Positions 1-6,113 are shown, numbered from the stretch's first letter. The stretch: 11,733 nucleotides of DNA from Candidatus Magasanikbacteria bacterium RIFOXYD12_FULL_33_17 (GCA_001783255.1 MFRB01000071.1:1-11733), one strand, 5' to 3'. Program-made: numbers and translations. Notes: generated from the sequence alone by a model not told the origin.

Positions 1-31
1 ACATTATTCTACTTTTTTCCAACGTCTTGGT

Positions 32-84
32 CGGCAATTCATCCCTGTGAGTCCTGCGTCGGACATCACAGGGAGTTCTTGCCG
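32..84. repeat. Large imperfect palindrome, REP-like
   Basis: Reading inward, CGGCAA (32-37) pairs with TTGCCG (79-84), and CCCTGTGA (43-50) plus GTCC (51-54) pairs with GGAC (61-64) plus TCACAGGG (66-73), with one bulged A at 65. The loop is TGCGTC. The outer and inner stems are separated by an internal loop of about five bases on each side. It is much more GC-rich than its surroundings and no T-run follows on either strand, so it looks like a dispersed palindromic element rather than a terminator. I see no coding sequence around it. Confidence 0.75.
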
Positions 85-130
85 TCAGTCCTTAAAAGAT
101 AAATGTGATTAAATAAAAATTTAGTATTGT

Positions 131-167
131 GTTCCCTCTCCCCGTAGGAGAGGGTCAGGGAGAGGTC
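131..167 (+). repeat. Palindromic repeat, family A, copy 1
   Basis: A 37-base element starts GTTC and ends GGTC. Its hairpin has CCCTCTCC (134-141) pairing with GGAGAGGG (147-154), followed by a purine-rich tail (155-167) that repeats the GGGAGAGG theme. It aligns without gaps to the reverse complement of 208-244 and resembles the element inside the gene at 1063-1097. The form is that of the CT/GA-rich REP-like repeats common in bacterial intergenic regions. Confidence 0.8.
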
Positions 168-207
168 TCAACCTATATAGAAAATATTATAAACAATATT
201 CCGATAA

Positions 208-244
208 GACCCTTCTCTGTCTCTTCCCTACGAGGGAAGAGAAC
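208..244 (-). repeat. Palindromic repeat, family A, copy 2 (inverted)
   Basis: This is the second 37-base copy, in the opposite orientation to 131-167, with 40 AT-rich bases between the two. Its hairpin is CTCTTCCCT (221-229), loop ACG, AGGGAAGAG (233-241), a perfect 9-bp stem. Several differences from copy 1 are compensated within the stem, so pairing is kept while the sequence drifts. It lies only 14 bases beyond the stop codon of the citrate-lyase-like gene. No T-tract follows it on the minus strand, so a role as a classical terminator is not supported, although it could protect the mRNA 3' end. Confidence 0.8.
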
Positions 245-257
245 CCTCTAAAAAGTT

Positions 258-1529
258 CTACTTATCATTAATCATACCAGCCAAAGCCTGTGCCGTCTCA
301 CTCATACTCACATCTTTACCAAAAATTTTTATTTGCAAATTATTTCTTTTAGCACATTCTTCCAACATTCTAATTCCCTCTTTGTCATTTGGTCCGGCTC
401 TACGCACCACTATTGGAAAGTTTGGTTTTAGTTCATCAATTGCTTGCACAATACCTGCAAAAGTTGCGGCAATATCTGTAAAATTAGCCACACCACCCAC
501 AATCCAAAGTCCTTTCAAATCTGGTTTTGATAAAACTATTTTACTAAGTTCAAAAACTTTTTCCTGCGGAGGATTGCCAGAATATTCAGTATAATTGGCA
601 GGCTTCAAACCAACTTGATAAAGGGCATCCATATTGGCAATACTTGCGCCACCTCCAGAAAATAATACAGCTATATCACCATCTAATTCAATATATTTGC
701 CAGCTGTACCTTGATAATATTTTTCACCTTTATCAATTTCTTGTACAGCAATTTCTCGTTCAGTAGCTCTACGACCAAGCATAGTACGAGATTCAAACAA
801 ATCCCAATCTGTAATAGTTGACTGTTCTATTCCTTTTTCTTTAGCTTTTTCTTGTGCTTCTTTATTATGACGATAAAAAGCGTCGTCGTCTAGGGCTACT
901 TTGGCATCCAGGGCCATAATTTCACCAGACGTTGTTTTGACTAGTGGATTTATTTCAAAAACTCTAGTATCCTCAGCGAGAAAACATTGCCAAAGATTCT
1001 TGGCAGTTTCTAAAAACTCTTCCGGTATTAGTGAAAACTTGGAAGAATTATTACTTTCAATAGAACCCCCTCTAACTCCCCCTACAAGGGGGAGAACACT
1101 ATCTCGTATGTCTAGTGGAATACGTAAAATCTTTTCATCAGAGACATCTTCAATATCCATACCACCTTCAGTACTAAAAATCAACACAGGTTGTTTTTTA
1201 TTTGTATCGTAAGTAATAGACAAATAATTTTCTGATTCAATATTTATTTTTTCTGTAAGCAAAACAGAAGAAACATATTGTCCACGAATAGACATATTGA
1301 AAATTTCGTCAATTGCTTTTTCTACTTCTTCCAAACTATTACAAAATCTAATGCCATTATTTTTACCACGTTTACCAGACAAAACCTGGGCTTTGACGAC
1401 AACATCTTCAAGACCAAGTTTTCTATAAGCATCAACAATATTATCACCACGTCTGACAACTTCGCCAATGGGAATTATAATACCATGTTTTTCGAGTAAT
1501 TCTCTTCCTTCAAATTCGTATAGGTTCAT
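258..1529 (-). CDS. ATP-citrate lyase small (AclB-type) / succinyl-CoA synthetase beta-like ATP-grasp subunit
   Basis: This 423-residue protein has the layout of the nucleotide-binding subunit of the acyl-CoA synthetase (NDP-forming)/ATP-citrate lyase family. The ATP-grasp N-terminus includes KAQVLSGKRGK (46-56), followed by the EGG motif (121-123) and the metal-site segment FEINPLV (191-197). The C-terminal half fits ATP-citrate lyase better than SucC: SGGGAS (291-296), EYSGNP (315-320), GGVANFTDIAATF (345-357) and VVRRAGPN (374-381) match the citrate-binding part of eukaryotic ACLY and bacterial AclB. The likely reaction is ATP-dependent conversion of citrate and CoA to citryl-CoA or acetyl-CoA plus oxaloacetate, or of another acid to its CoA ester. 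The partner subunit with the phosphohistidine and CoA site is not in the window. Residues 145-156 are encoded by an inserted palindromic repeat and fall in a surface-type loop before a helix. The start is ATG at 1529 and the stop is TAG. The gene is separated from the upstream operon by 132 bp. Confidence 0.82.
   Translation of the reverse strand: MNLYEFEGRELLEKHGIIIPIGEVVRRGDNIVDAYRKLGLEDVVVKAQVLSGKRGKNNGIRFCNSLEEVEKAIDEIFNMSIRGQYVSSVLLTEKINIESENYLSITYDTNKKQPVLIFSTEGGMDIEDVSDEKILRIPLDIRDSVLPLVGGVRGGSIESNNSSKFSLIPEEFLETAKNLWQCFLAEDTRVFEINPLVKTTSGEIMALDAKVALDDDAFYRHNKEAQEKAKEKGIEQSTITDWDLFESRTMLGRRATEREIAVQEIDKGEKYYQGTAGKYIELDGDIAVLFSGGGASIANMDALYQVGLKPANYTEYSGNPPQEKVFELSKIVLSKPDLKGLWIVGGVANFTDIAATFAGIVQAIDELKPNFPIVVRRAGPNDKEGIRMLEECAKRNNLQIKIFGKDVSMSETAQALAGMINDK
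1063..1097 (-). repeat. Palindromic repeat, family A, inserted in frame in a gene
   Basis: A GC-rich 35-base segment interrupts an AT-rich coding sequence. CTCCCCCT (1076-1083), loop ACA, AGGGGGAG (1087-1094) form a perfect 8-bp hairpin, flanked by GAAC on both outer sides and a second purine-rich tail. Read on the minus strand it has the same plan as the copies at 131-167 and 208-244: GTTC, stem, GTAG loop region, stem, AGAG-type tail, then a TTC or GTC end. It encodes VLPLVGGVRGGS (residues 145-156) and keeps the reading frame. The residues match nothing I recognise in the citrate lyase or succinyl-CoA synthetase family. Confidence 0.8.
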
Positions 1530-1542
1530 ATTTTATATATCA

Positions 1543-1584
1543 TGAAGCGTAGCAAAGGATCTGTAGATCCTGAGCACGCACTCA
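1543..1584. repeat. Intergenic palindromic element, family C
   Basis: The core hairpin is AGGATC (1556-1561), loop TGTA, GATCCT (1566-1571). It is flanked by GCGT (1547-1550) pairing with ACGC (1576-1579) and by TGA (1543-1545) pairing with TCA (1582-1584), giving a nested imperfect palindrome of 42 bases. It differs in sequence from the elements at 32-84, 131-244 and 2537-2571. If the candidate promoter at 1608-1636 is used, it lies in the 5' leader of the citrate-lyase-like mRNA and would fold about 14 bases upstream of the start codon, where it could affect translation. Confidence 0.6.
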
Positions 1585-1607
1585 TTAAATTATTATTTTA
1601 TTAAAGT

Positions 1608-1636
1608 ATTATAATACTTCATTTATTGTAATTTAA
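1608..1636 (-). promoter_or_regulatory. Candidate promoter of the citrate-lyase-like gene
   Basis: On the minus strand a perfect -10 box TATAAT (1613-1608) sits 17 bp downstream of a weak -35 box TTAAAT (1636-1631). The -10 box is embedded in a perfect 16-bp palindrome, AAGTATTATAATACTT (1604-1619), so a TATAAT also reads on the plus strand. The predicted start near 1601 gives a leader of about 70 bases that contains the 1543-1584 hairpin. AT-rich sequence produces such matches by chance, so support is moderate. Confidence 0.4.
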
Positions 1637-1661
1637 TTTTAAATATAACATCTTCTTAAAA

Positions 1662-2063
1662 TTACTCTCCAGCCTGTGCCTGACAACCAGGACAACCAGC
1701 ACCATGGGCACCAGCCTTAGCTTTGGAAGCTTTGAGATTCAAACGAAAGTTTTTACCATGATCATGAAAACCAAGTTTTTCATAAAAATGATGCATATCG
1801 TCTCTACCATATCTACTTTGCATCAATATTTTGTAACAGCCAATTTCTCTAGCTTTTTCAATCATAGTTTTCAAAAGTTTACTACCAATACCTTGACCCC
1901 TATAAGCTTCATCGACTGCAAAATATTCAAAAAGAGCGTAAGGTTCATCATGAAAATCATTTTTAATAATGAATATATAACCATGAGCAATTTCTTTTTT
2001 GTCTTCGTTGTTTATAAAAAAACGAATACCTTCTGATTGAAATTCTTTTATTTGTATTTCCAT
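1662..2063 (-). CDS. GNAT family N-acetyltransferase with small-residue/CPGC tail
   Basis: This 133-residue protein has a GNAT fold signature: EYFAVDEAYRGQGIG (46-60) with the acetyl-CoA pyrophosphate loop RGQGIG, a following helix, GCYKI (75-79) and FYEKLGF (93-99). It would transfer an acetyl group from acetyl-CoA to an amine; the substrate cannot be read from the sequence. The GCYKI and FYEK-GF pair occurs in glucosamine-6-phosphate acetyltransferases of the GNA1 type but also in many unrelated bacterial GNATs. After about residue 110 the protein leaves the normal GNAT length with a 23-residue tail rich in Ala, Gly and Lys and containing GCPGC (C124, C127). The bases coding this tail are visibly more GC-rich than the rest of the gene. 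It is the last gene of the operon, 7 bp after the yvcK-like gene. The start is ATG at 2063, with no Shine-Dalgarno sequence. Confidence 0.85.
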   Translation of the reverse strand: MEIQIKEFQSEGIRFFINNEDKKEIAHGYIFIIKNDFHDEPYALFEYFAVDEAYRGQGIGSKLLKTMIEKAREIGCYKILMQSRYGRDDMHHFYEKLGFHDHGKNFRLNLKASKAKAGAHGAGCPGCQAQAGE

Positions 2064-2070
2064 AAAATTA

Positions 2071-3075
2071 TTATAATCCTATTATTTCTTTTAAAAAAAC
2101 AGAAAGTTTATCAGAACAGAGACCTCCACCAAATCTTTCATAATCACATTCCAAAATATTATGCTCAGACAAATTTTCTTTATCATAATTTACAGGCTCC
2201 CATCCACGCTCTTTATAATTTATCAATTCTTCATTATTCAAAACATGATTATCATAAACCACTAGATCAAATTTTCTTCCAATATATTTTTCCAAAATTA
2301 AAACAGCTTCACTAAAATTAGTAGGACCTGTTTCTCCATCACTATGAATAGCATTACCAAAAATATATACTAATTTTGCAGATGTTTTTTGTAAAACTTT
2401 TTTAAAACCTTCTGGCAAAATTGTGGCAATAATACTGGTATAAAGATCACCTGGTCCCAAAAATATATAATCAGCTTTTTCCAAAACTTTTTTGGTCTCA
2501 AGATAAATTTCCGGGACTTCCTTATTTTCTTTCTTGTCCGCCATAACCGCCGATTCGGCGGTGACGGTGGATTCTTTTTCCAACCATACTTTTTTTATTT
2601 TAATATTTCTATCATAACTAGGCTCACAAATACTTCCCTCACCAAAAATAATATCTCCATTTTCAAGCTCAGCTACCAAATTATTTTTTTCTAAAGTAGT
2701 AGGATATACTTCACCTACAGCATTTACAGCCTGTTTCAAAGCTTCAACACCATCCATAAAACTAGAATATTTTTCAGATAAAGACAAAAATATATTACCC
2801 AAACTATGTTTGTCTAACTTACCAGCGTTTTCAAATCTTGTTTTGTTGAAAATATCTTTAAGCAAATTATAATCATAAAATGACATCGCCAAAACAGCCC
2901 GTAAAATATCTCCTGGTGGATAAACACCCAATTCTTTACGCAATCTACCACTTGAACTACCAGAATCACTCATACAGACAATAGCTGAAAGAGAAATATC
3001 AGGAATAAATCTTTTCAGAGCTGTAATGCTAATAGCACTCCCATTACCCCCAGCAATTGTAACTATATTCTTCAT
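2071..3075 (-). CDS. YvcK/CofD-like family protein (gluconeogenesis factor type)
   Basis: This 334-residue protein matches the CofD/YvcK superfamily in motif order. The N-terminal AGGNGS (8-13) stands in place of the usual GGGTG loop. SDSGSSSGRLRKELG (36-50) with YPPGDILRA corresponds to the family's DDGGSSGRLR and PPGD segments. KHSLGN (89-94) and LGPGDLYTSII (206-216) follow. YvcK proteins of Firmicutes bind UDP-sugars and influence cell-wall supply and growth on gluconeogenic carbon sources; they are not known to make F420. The location three genes after glmS fits a role near amino-sugar metabolism. Residues 169-180, just before the LGPGDLYTSII segment, are encoded by a GC-rich palindromic element (2537-2571) and look like an insertion. 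The altered glycine-rich loop and the insertion make this a divergent member. The start is ATG at 3075, 3 bp after the preceding stop. Confidence 0.83.
   Translation of the reverse strand: MKNIVTIAGGNGSAISITALKRFIPDISLSAIVCMSDSGSSSGRLRKELGVYPPGDILRAVLAMSFYDYNLLKDIFNKTRFENAGKLDKHSLGNIFLSLSEKYSSFMDGVEALKQAVNAVGEVYPTTLEKNNLVAELENGDIIFGEGSICEPSYDRNIKIKKVWLEKESTVTAESAVMADKKENKEVPEIYLETKKVLEKADYIFLGPGDLYTSIIATILPEGFKKVLQKTSAKLVYIFGNAIHSDGETGPTNFSEAVLILEKYIGRKFDLVVYDNHVLNNEELINYKERGWEPVNYDKENLSEHNILECDYERFGGGLCSDKLSVFLKEIIGL
2537..2571. repeat. Palindromic element, family B, inserted in frame in the yvcK-like gene
   Basis: A 35-base near-perfect palindrome is centred on T2554. The inner stem is ACCGCCGA (2546-2553) with TCGGCGGT (2555-2562). 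The outer stem is TCCGCC (2537-2542) with GGTGGA (2566-2571), including one G-T pair. Each side has a 3-base internal spacer. It is very GC-rich inside a gene dominated by A and T. In frame it encodes roughly STVTAESAVMAD (residues 169-180) followed by a Lys/Glu-rich linker. Its sequence is unrelated to the CT/GA-rich family A elements. Confidence 0.75.
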
Positions 3076-3078
3076 ATT

Positions 3079-3570
3079 TTAAAATATTTTACTTAAAACA
3101 AATACCAAAAGTGGCAATATAAACAAAACAAAAATTAATAAATAAAAAGGTGTTAAAAAAGAAATAAATAATAATTTTTTTGTTTTCTTTTTATTTTCTT
3201 TATGGACTTCTTGATTATTTTCTGGAATCTTTGTATTATTTTTCATGTCATGAATGTCTCTACTCTCTACAAACTTTTTCATCAAAAATAAAACAATACC
3301 AACTAAAGTTACTATTACTAAAATAATTGGTAGGTACCCTATAATATTTAGGAAACAACCTTTATAATAACTACAATTTTGGACATAAATATATTTATAA
3401 TAACCTATTGAAGTCAAAAAGTTATTATAAGGTTGAACAAGTCTCTGAAAAAAATCGTAATATTTTATCCCCAAAATAAATAAAATAATTGGAGTAAAAA
3501 ATATTAACAAAAAATAAATTAAAGAATAATCTCTTTTTATTTTTATATTTTCATTCTTTAATATTTTCAT
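3079..3570 (-). CDS. Small membrane protein of unknown function, three predicted helices
   Basis: I do not recognise this 163-residue protein. Hydrophobic helices are visible at about 15-36, 73-97 and 133-160. The segment 98-132 is strongly charged (Lys, Glu, Asn rich) and should be cytoplasmic by the positive-inside rule. That places the N-terminus inside and the loop 37-72 outside. This outer loop is rich in Tyr and holds two cysteines (C66 and C72) that could form a disulfide. It is coded between glmS (14 bp) and the yvcK-like gene (3 bp), so it is co-transcribed with both, which suggests a cell-envelope link but no specific job. It could be lineage-specific. The coding sequence is extremely AT-rich even for this window. 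The start is ATG at 3570. Confidence 0.75.
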   Translation of the reverse strand: MKILKNENIKIKRDYSLIYFLLIFFTPIILFILGIKYYDFFQRLVQPYNNFLTSIGYYKYIYVQNCSYYKGCFLNIIGYLPIILVIVTLVGIVLFLMKKFVESRDIHDMKNNTKIPENNQEVHKENKKKTKKLLFISFLTPFYLLIFVLFILPLLVFVLSKIF

Positions 3571-3584
3571 ATTTTAATATAGAG

Positions 3585-5420
3585 CTACTCAACAGTAACC
3601 GACTTTGCTAAATTACGTGGTCTATCCACATCACGACCTAATAGCACTGCAGTATGATAAGCAAACAATTGCAAAGCTACACTATTCAAAAGTGGTTCCA
3701 ACAGTTCCATTGTTTCTGGTACATAAATAATATCTTCTGATAAATTTTTAGCACCTTCGTCACCTTCAGTAGCAATAAGAATTATCGGCGCTTTACGAGC
3801 TTTTATTTCTTCTACGTTACTTCTCATTTTATCATAAAGCTGATTTTTGGTCATGATAGCAAATATTGGGAAGTCCATACTAAGCAAAGCAATGTGACCA
3901 TGCTTTAATTCTCCACCAGGAAAAGCATCAGCGTGCACATAAGATATTTCTTTGAGTTTGAGCGCACCTTCTAGCGCTACAGGATAATTTACACCACGAC
4001 CAATAAACATCATGTTTTTGGTATTTTTATATTTTTCTGCAATCATTTTTATTCTATCGCTTTGTGCCAAAATTTTATTCATTTTTTCTGGTATTTCAAG
4101 CATTGCTTTCAAAATTCTTTCTCCTGTTGCCAGACTAGTTCTTTTGAGACGACCAAATTGTAAAGCATACAATAATAACACAGCCACAGTATTAGTATAA
4201 GCTTTGGTAGAAGCTACAGCTAATTCTGGTCCAGCATGGATATATGTACCACCATCTGTTTCACGTGCGATACTTGAACCAACCACATTGACCACACCAC
4301 GCACAAAAGCACCCTTTCTTTTTGCTTCACGCAAAGCTGCCAAAGTATCGGCAGTTTCACCAGATTGTGAGAGTACGAAAACCAAAGTTTTATTATCAAC
4401 AATTGGATCACTATAACGAAATTCACTAGAGACTTCGACAGTCGTTGGAATTCCAGCTAAACGCTCAAAAGCATACTTACCAGCCATACCAGCATATGAA
4501 GCAGTACCACAAGCAATAATTATTATTTTATTGACACTATGCATTTCTTCTTCTGTCATGTTGATTCCTCCCAAAAAAGAAATACCATTTTTCAAATCGA
4601 AACGACCACGAATTGCATCTACAAAAACTCTTGGCTGATCAAAAATTTCTTTGAGCATGAAATGAGGAAAACCTTGTTTTTGAACTTCAGCTTCATCCCA
4701 TTCTATTTCTTCAATATTTTTTTGTACAATTTCATCTTTGATATTAAAAGTATTCATTTTGCCTCCACTAATTTCCAAGACTTCATTGTCATCCAAGAAA
4801 ATTACTTTTTTGGTATAAGACAAAATAGGTGAAGCATCACTCGCAATAAAATATTCATCATTACCATTGTCAGTATTTACTCCCACAACAAGTGGACTGC
4901 CAAGACGAGCTGCTACAATAGTATTAGGATGATCACTATGCATTGCTACAAGAGCATAAGTACCACGCACCATAGCCAAAGATTTTTCTATAGCTAAGCG
5001 CAAATCACCCGTATAATTACTTTCAATTAAGTGAGCTAATATTTCGGTATCTGTTTCTGATTTATAAGTATGACTATTGCCTAGTTTTTCTTTTATTTCT
5101 CTATAGTTTTCTATAATACCATTATGAACGATAACAAGTTTTTCGTCACAACTAAAATGTGGATGAGCATTTTCTTCTGTCACTCCACCATGAGTAGCCC
5201 AACGAGTATGAGCAATACCAGCATGACCCTCAAATTTTTCATCCTTTACTTTATCAGCTAGATTTTCTATCCGACCAACAGATCTAATTCTTTTTATTTT
5301 AGAACCTTCTAGGATTGCCACACCCGCACTATCATAACCACGATATTCTAGACGTCGCAAACCTTTGATTAAGATTGGCAAGGCTTCTTTTTTCCCGATG
5401 TATCCGATTATTCCGCACAT
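3585..5420 (-). CDS. glmS: Glutamine--fructose-6-phosphate aminotransferase (isomerizing)
   Basis: This is a full-length 611-residue GlmS, matching the roughly 609 of the E. coli enzyme. It makes glucosamine-6-phosphate from fructose-6-phosphate and glutamine, the committed step to UDP-GlcNAc. The start MCGIIGYIG exposes the catalytic Cys after Met removal. The glutaminase domain continues with YRGYDSAG (26-33), HTRWATHG (71-78) and NGIIEN (100-105). Two SIS isomerase domains follow, with CGTASYAG (304-311) and SQSGETADT (351-359), later GALKLKEISYVHAD and GGELKHG, and the conserved C-terminal end LAKSVTVE. No insertion or loss is visible. It follows the HxpB-like phosphatase by 18 bp and precedes the membrane protein by 14 bp. 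I see no glmS ribozyme upstream, and the 18-bp gap leaves no room for one. The start is ATG at 5420 and the stop is TAG. Confidence 0.98.
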   Translation of the reverse strand: MCGIIGYIGKKEALPILIKGLRRLEYRGYDSAGVAILEGSKIKRIRSVGRIENLADKVKDEKFEGHAGIAHTRWATHGGVTEENAHPHFSCDEKLVIVHNGIIENYREIKEKLGNSHTYKSETDTEILAHLIESNYTGDLRLAIEKSLAMVRGTYALVAMHSDHPNTIVAARLGSPLVVGVNTDNGNDEYFIASDASPILSYTKKVIFLDDNEVLEISGGKMNTFNIKDEIVQKNIEEIEWDEAEVQKQGFPHFMLKEIFDQPRVFVDAIRGRFDLKNGISFLGGINMTEEEMHSVNKIIIIACGTASYAGMAGKYAFERLAGIPTTVEVSSEFRYSDPIVDNKTLVFVLSQSGETADTLAALREAKRKGAFVRGVVNVVGSSIARETDGGTYIHAGPELAVASTKAYTNTVAVLLLYALQFGRLKRTSLATGERILKAMLEIPEKMNKILAQSDRIKMIAEKYKNTKNMMFIGRGVNYPVALEGALKLKEISYVHADAFPGGELKHGHIALLSMDFPIFAIMTKNQLYDKMRSNVEEIKARKAPIILIATEGDEGAKNLSEDIIYVPETMELLEPLLNSVALQLFAYHTAVLLGRDVDRPRNLAKSVTVE

Positions 5421-5438
5421 ATGATTAATAGTTAGTAT

Positions 5439-6095
5439 TTATATAATATTTTCAAGTAAGGTGCATTCTAACTCTTCCAATGAATTTAATATCATATCAG
5501 CAATGTAAAATTGTTTTTTCTGTGATTGCATTTTATCTGGAATCGCAATGCATTTCATCTTGGCCGCCTTGGCAGCAATAACTCCATTTAGAGAATCCTC
5601 AATTGCCACACAGTCTTGCGGGGATACGTTCAACTTTTGTGCCGTAGTCAAATACACTGCTGGATGAGGTTTTCCAAATTTTTCACCTTCGGCAGAATAA
5701 ACAACATCAAAATAACTACGAATATTAAATTTATCAATTACGGTATCAATAATTTCAAATGAAGAAGACGATGCCAAAGCCACCTGTACATCCATTCCTT
5801 TTACAATATCTAAGGTAGAAAACACACCAGACAAGGGTTCACCTTTTAATTTTATTTCAGCAATAACTTCTTTAATAATCTGTTGTGCTATGCTGTTTAT
5901 ATCTAAATTCATTTCTGGATACTTATTGGACCAATGCTCAACAACCTCTTCAATTCTGAGACCAGTAGTTTCCAAACAATCAGTCTCTTTTAATGTTACA
6001 CCATGTTCATTAAATACTTTTACTTCAACTTCTCGCCAAATTGGTTCGCTATCTATAAGTAAACCATCCATGTCAAAAATAATAGCTTTTTTCAT
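5439..6095 (-). CDS. HAD hydrolase, HxpB/YniC-like sugar(-alcohol)-phosphate phosphatase
   Basis: This 218-residue HAD phosphatase carries all motifs: FDMDGLLIDSEP (7-18) with the Asp nucleophile D8 and acid/base D10, LASSSS (107-112) for motif II, GKPHP (141-145) with the motif III Lys, and IEDSLNG (165-171) for motif IV. Resemblance to E. coli YniC/HxpB extends beyond the generic motifs, including GLRIEEVVEHW (45-55), the KPHPAVYL segment and AAKAAKMKCIAIPD. That family dephosphorylates hexitol and 2-deoxyhexose phosphates. The substrate here is unknown; a sugar phosphate would fit the neighbouring glmS. Part of the gene (about 5555-5650) is noticeably less AT-rich than the flanking genes, which hints at, but does not prove, acquisition by transfer. 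It lies 18 bp after korC and 18 bp before glmS. The start is ATG at 6095. Confidence 0.88.
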   Translation of the reverse strand: MKKAIIFDMDGLLIDSEPIWREVEVKVFNEHGVTLKETDCLETTGLRIEEVVEHWSNKYPEMNLDINSIAQQIIKEVIAEIKLKGEPLSGVFSTLDIVKGMDVQVALASSSSFEIIDTVIDKFNIRSYFDVVYSAEGEKFGKPHPAVYLTTAQKLNVSPQDCVAIEDSLNGVIAAKAAKMKCIAIPDKMQSQKKQFYIADMILNSLEELECTLLENII

Positions 6096-6113
6096 ATATA
6101 ATTTTAATTTATT

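Noticed and set aside
131..244. A CRISPR array
   Set aside because: There are only two copies, in inverted orientation, with degenerate stems and a 40-base AT-rich spacer, and no cas genes; REP-like palindromes fit better.
208..244. An intrinsic terminator for the citrate-lyase-like gene
   Set aside because: The hairpin is strong, but a purine-rich tail rather than a T-run follows on the minus strand, and the same element is found inside a coding sequence.
1..257. A partial gene at the left edge
   Set aside because: No minus- or plus-strand frame of useful length runs through the palindromes at 32-84 and 131-244; I see no protein similarity in the short frames.
382..594. Plus-strand open frames across the window, for example 382-594, 901-1212, 1278-1499 and 2037-2315
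   Set aside because: All lie antisense to clear conserved genes, have biased low-complexity compositions rich in Phe, Ile, Ser and Thr, and show no recognisable domain. AT-poor stop patterns on the opposite strand of real genes explain them.
2071..3075. Annotation as CofD (2-phospho-L-lactate transferase of F420 synthesis)
   Set aside because: The motif set (DSGSSSGRLR, PPGD, HSLGN, LGPGDLYTSII) is that of the YvcK branch, and no other F420 genes are nearby.
3571..3584. A possible glmS ribozyme or other glmS riboswitch
   Set aside because: The glmS start at 5420 is only 18 bp from the upstream gene, leaving no space for the ribozyme, and the region 3571-3584 is simply the gap downstream of glmS.
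4220..4426. Minus-strand 68-codon frame inside glmS
   Set aside because: It overlaps the second-domain coding region of an intact GlmS in another frame and has no family resemblance.
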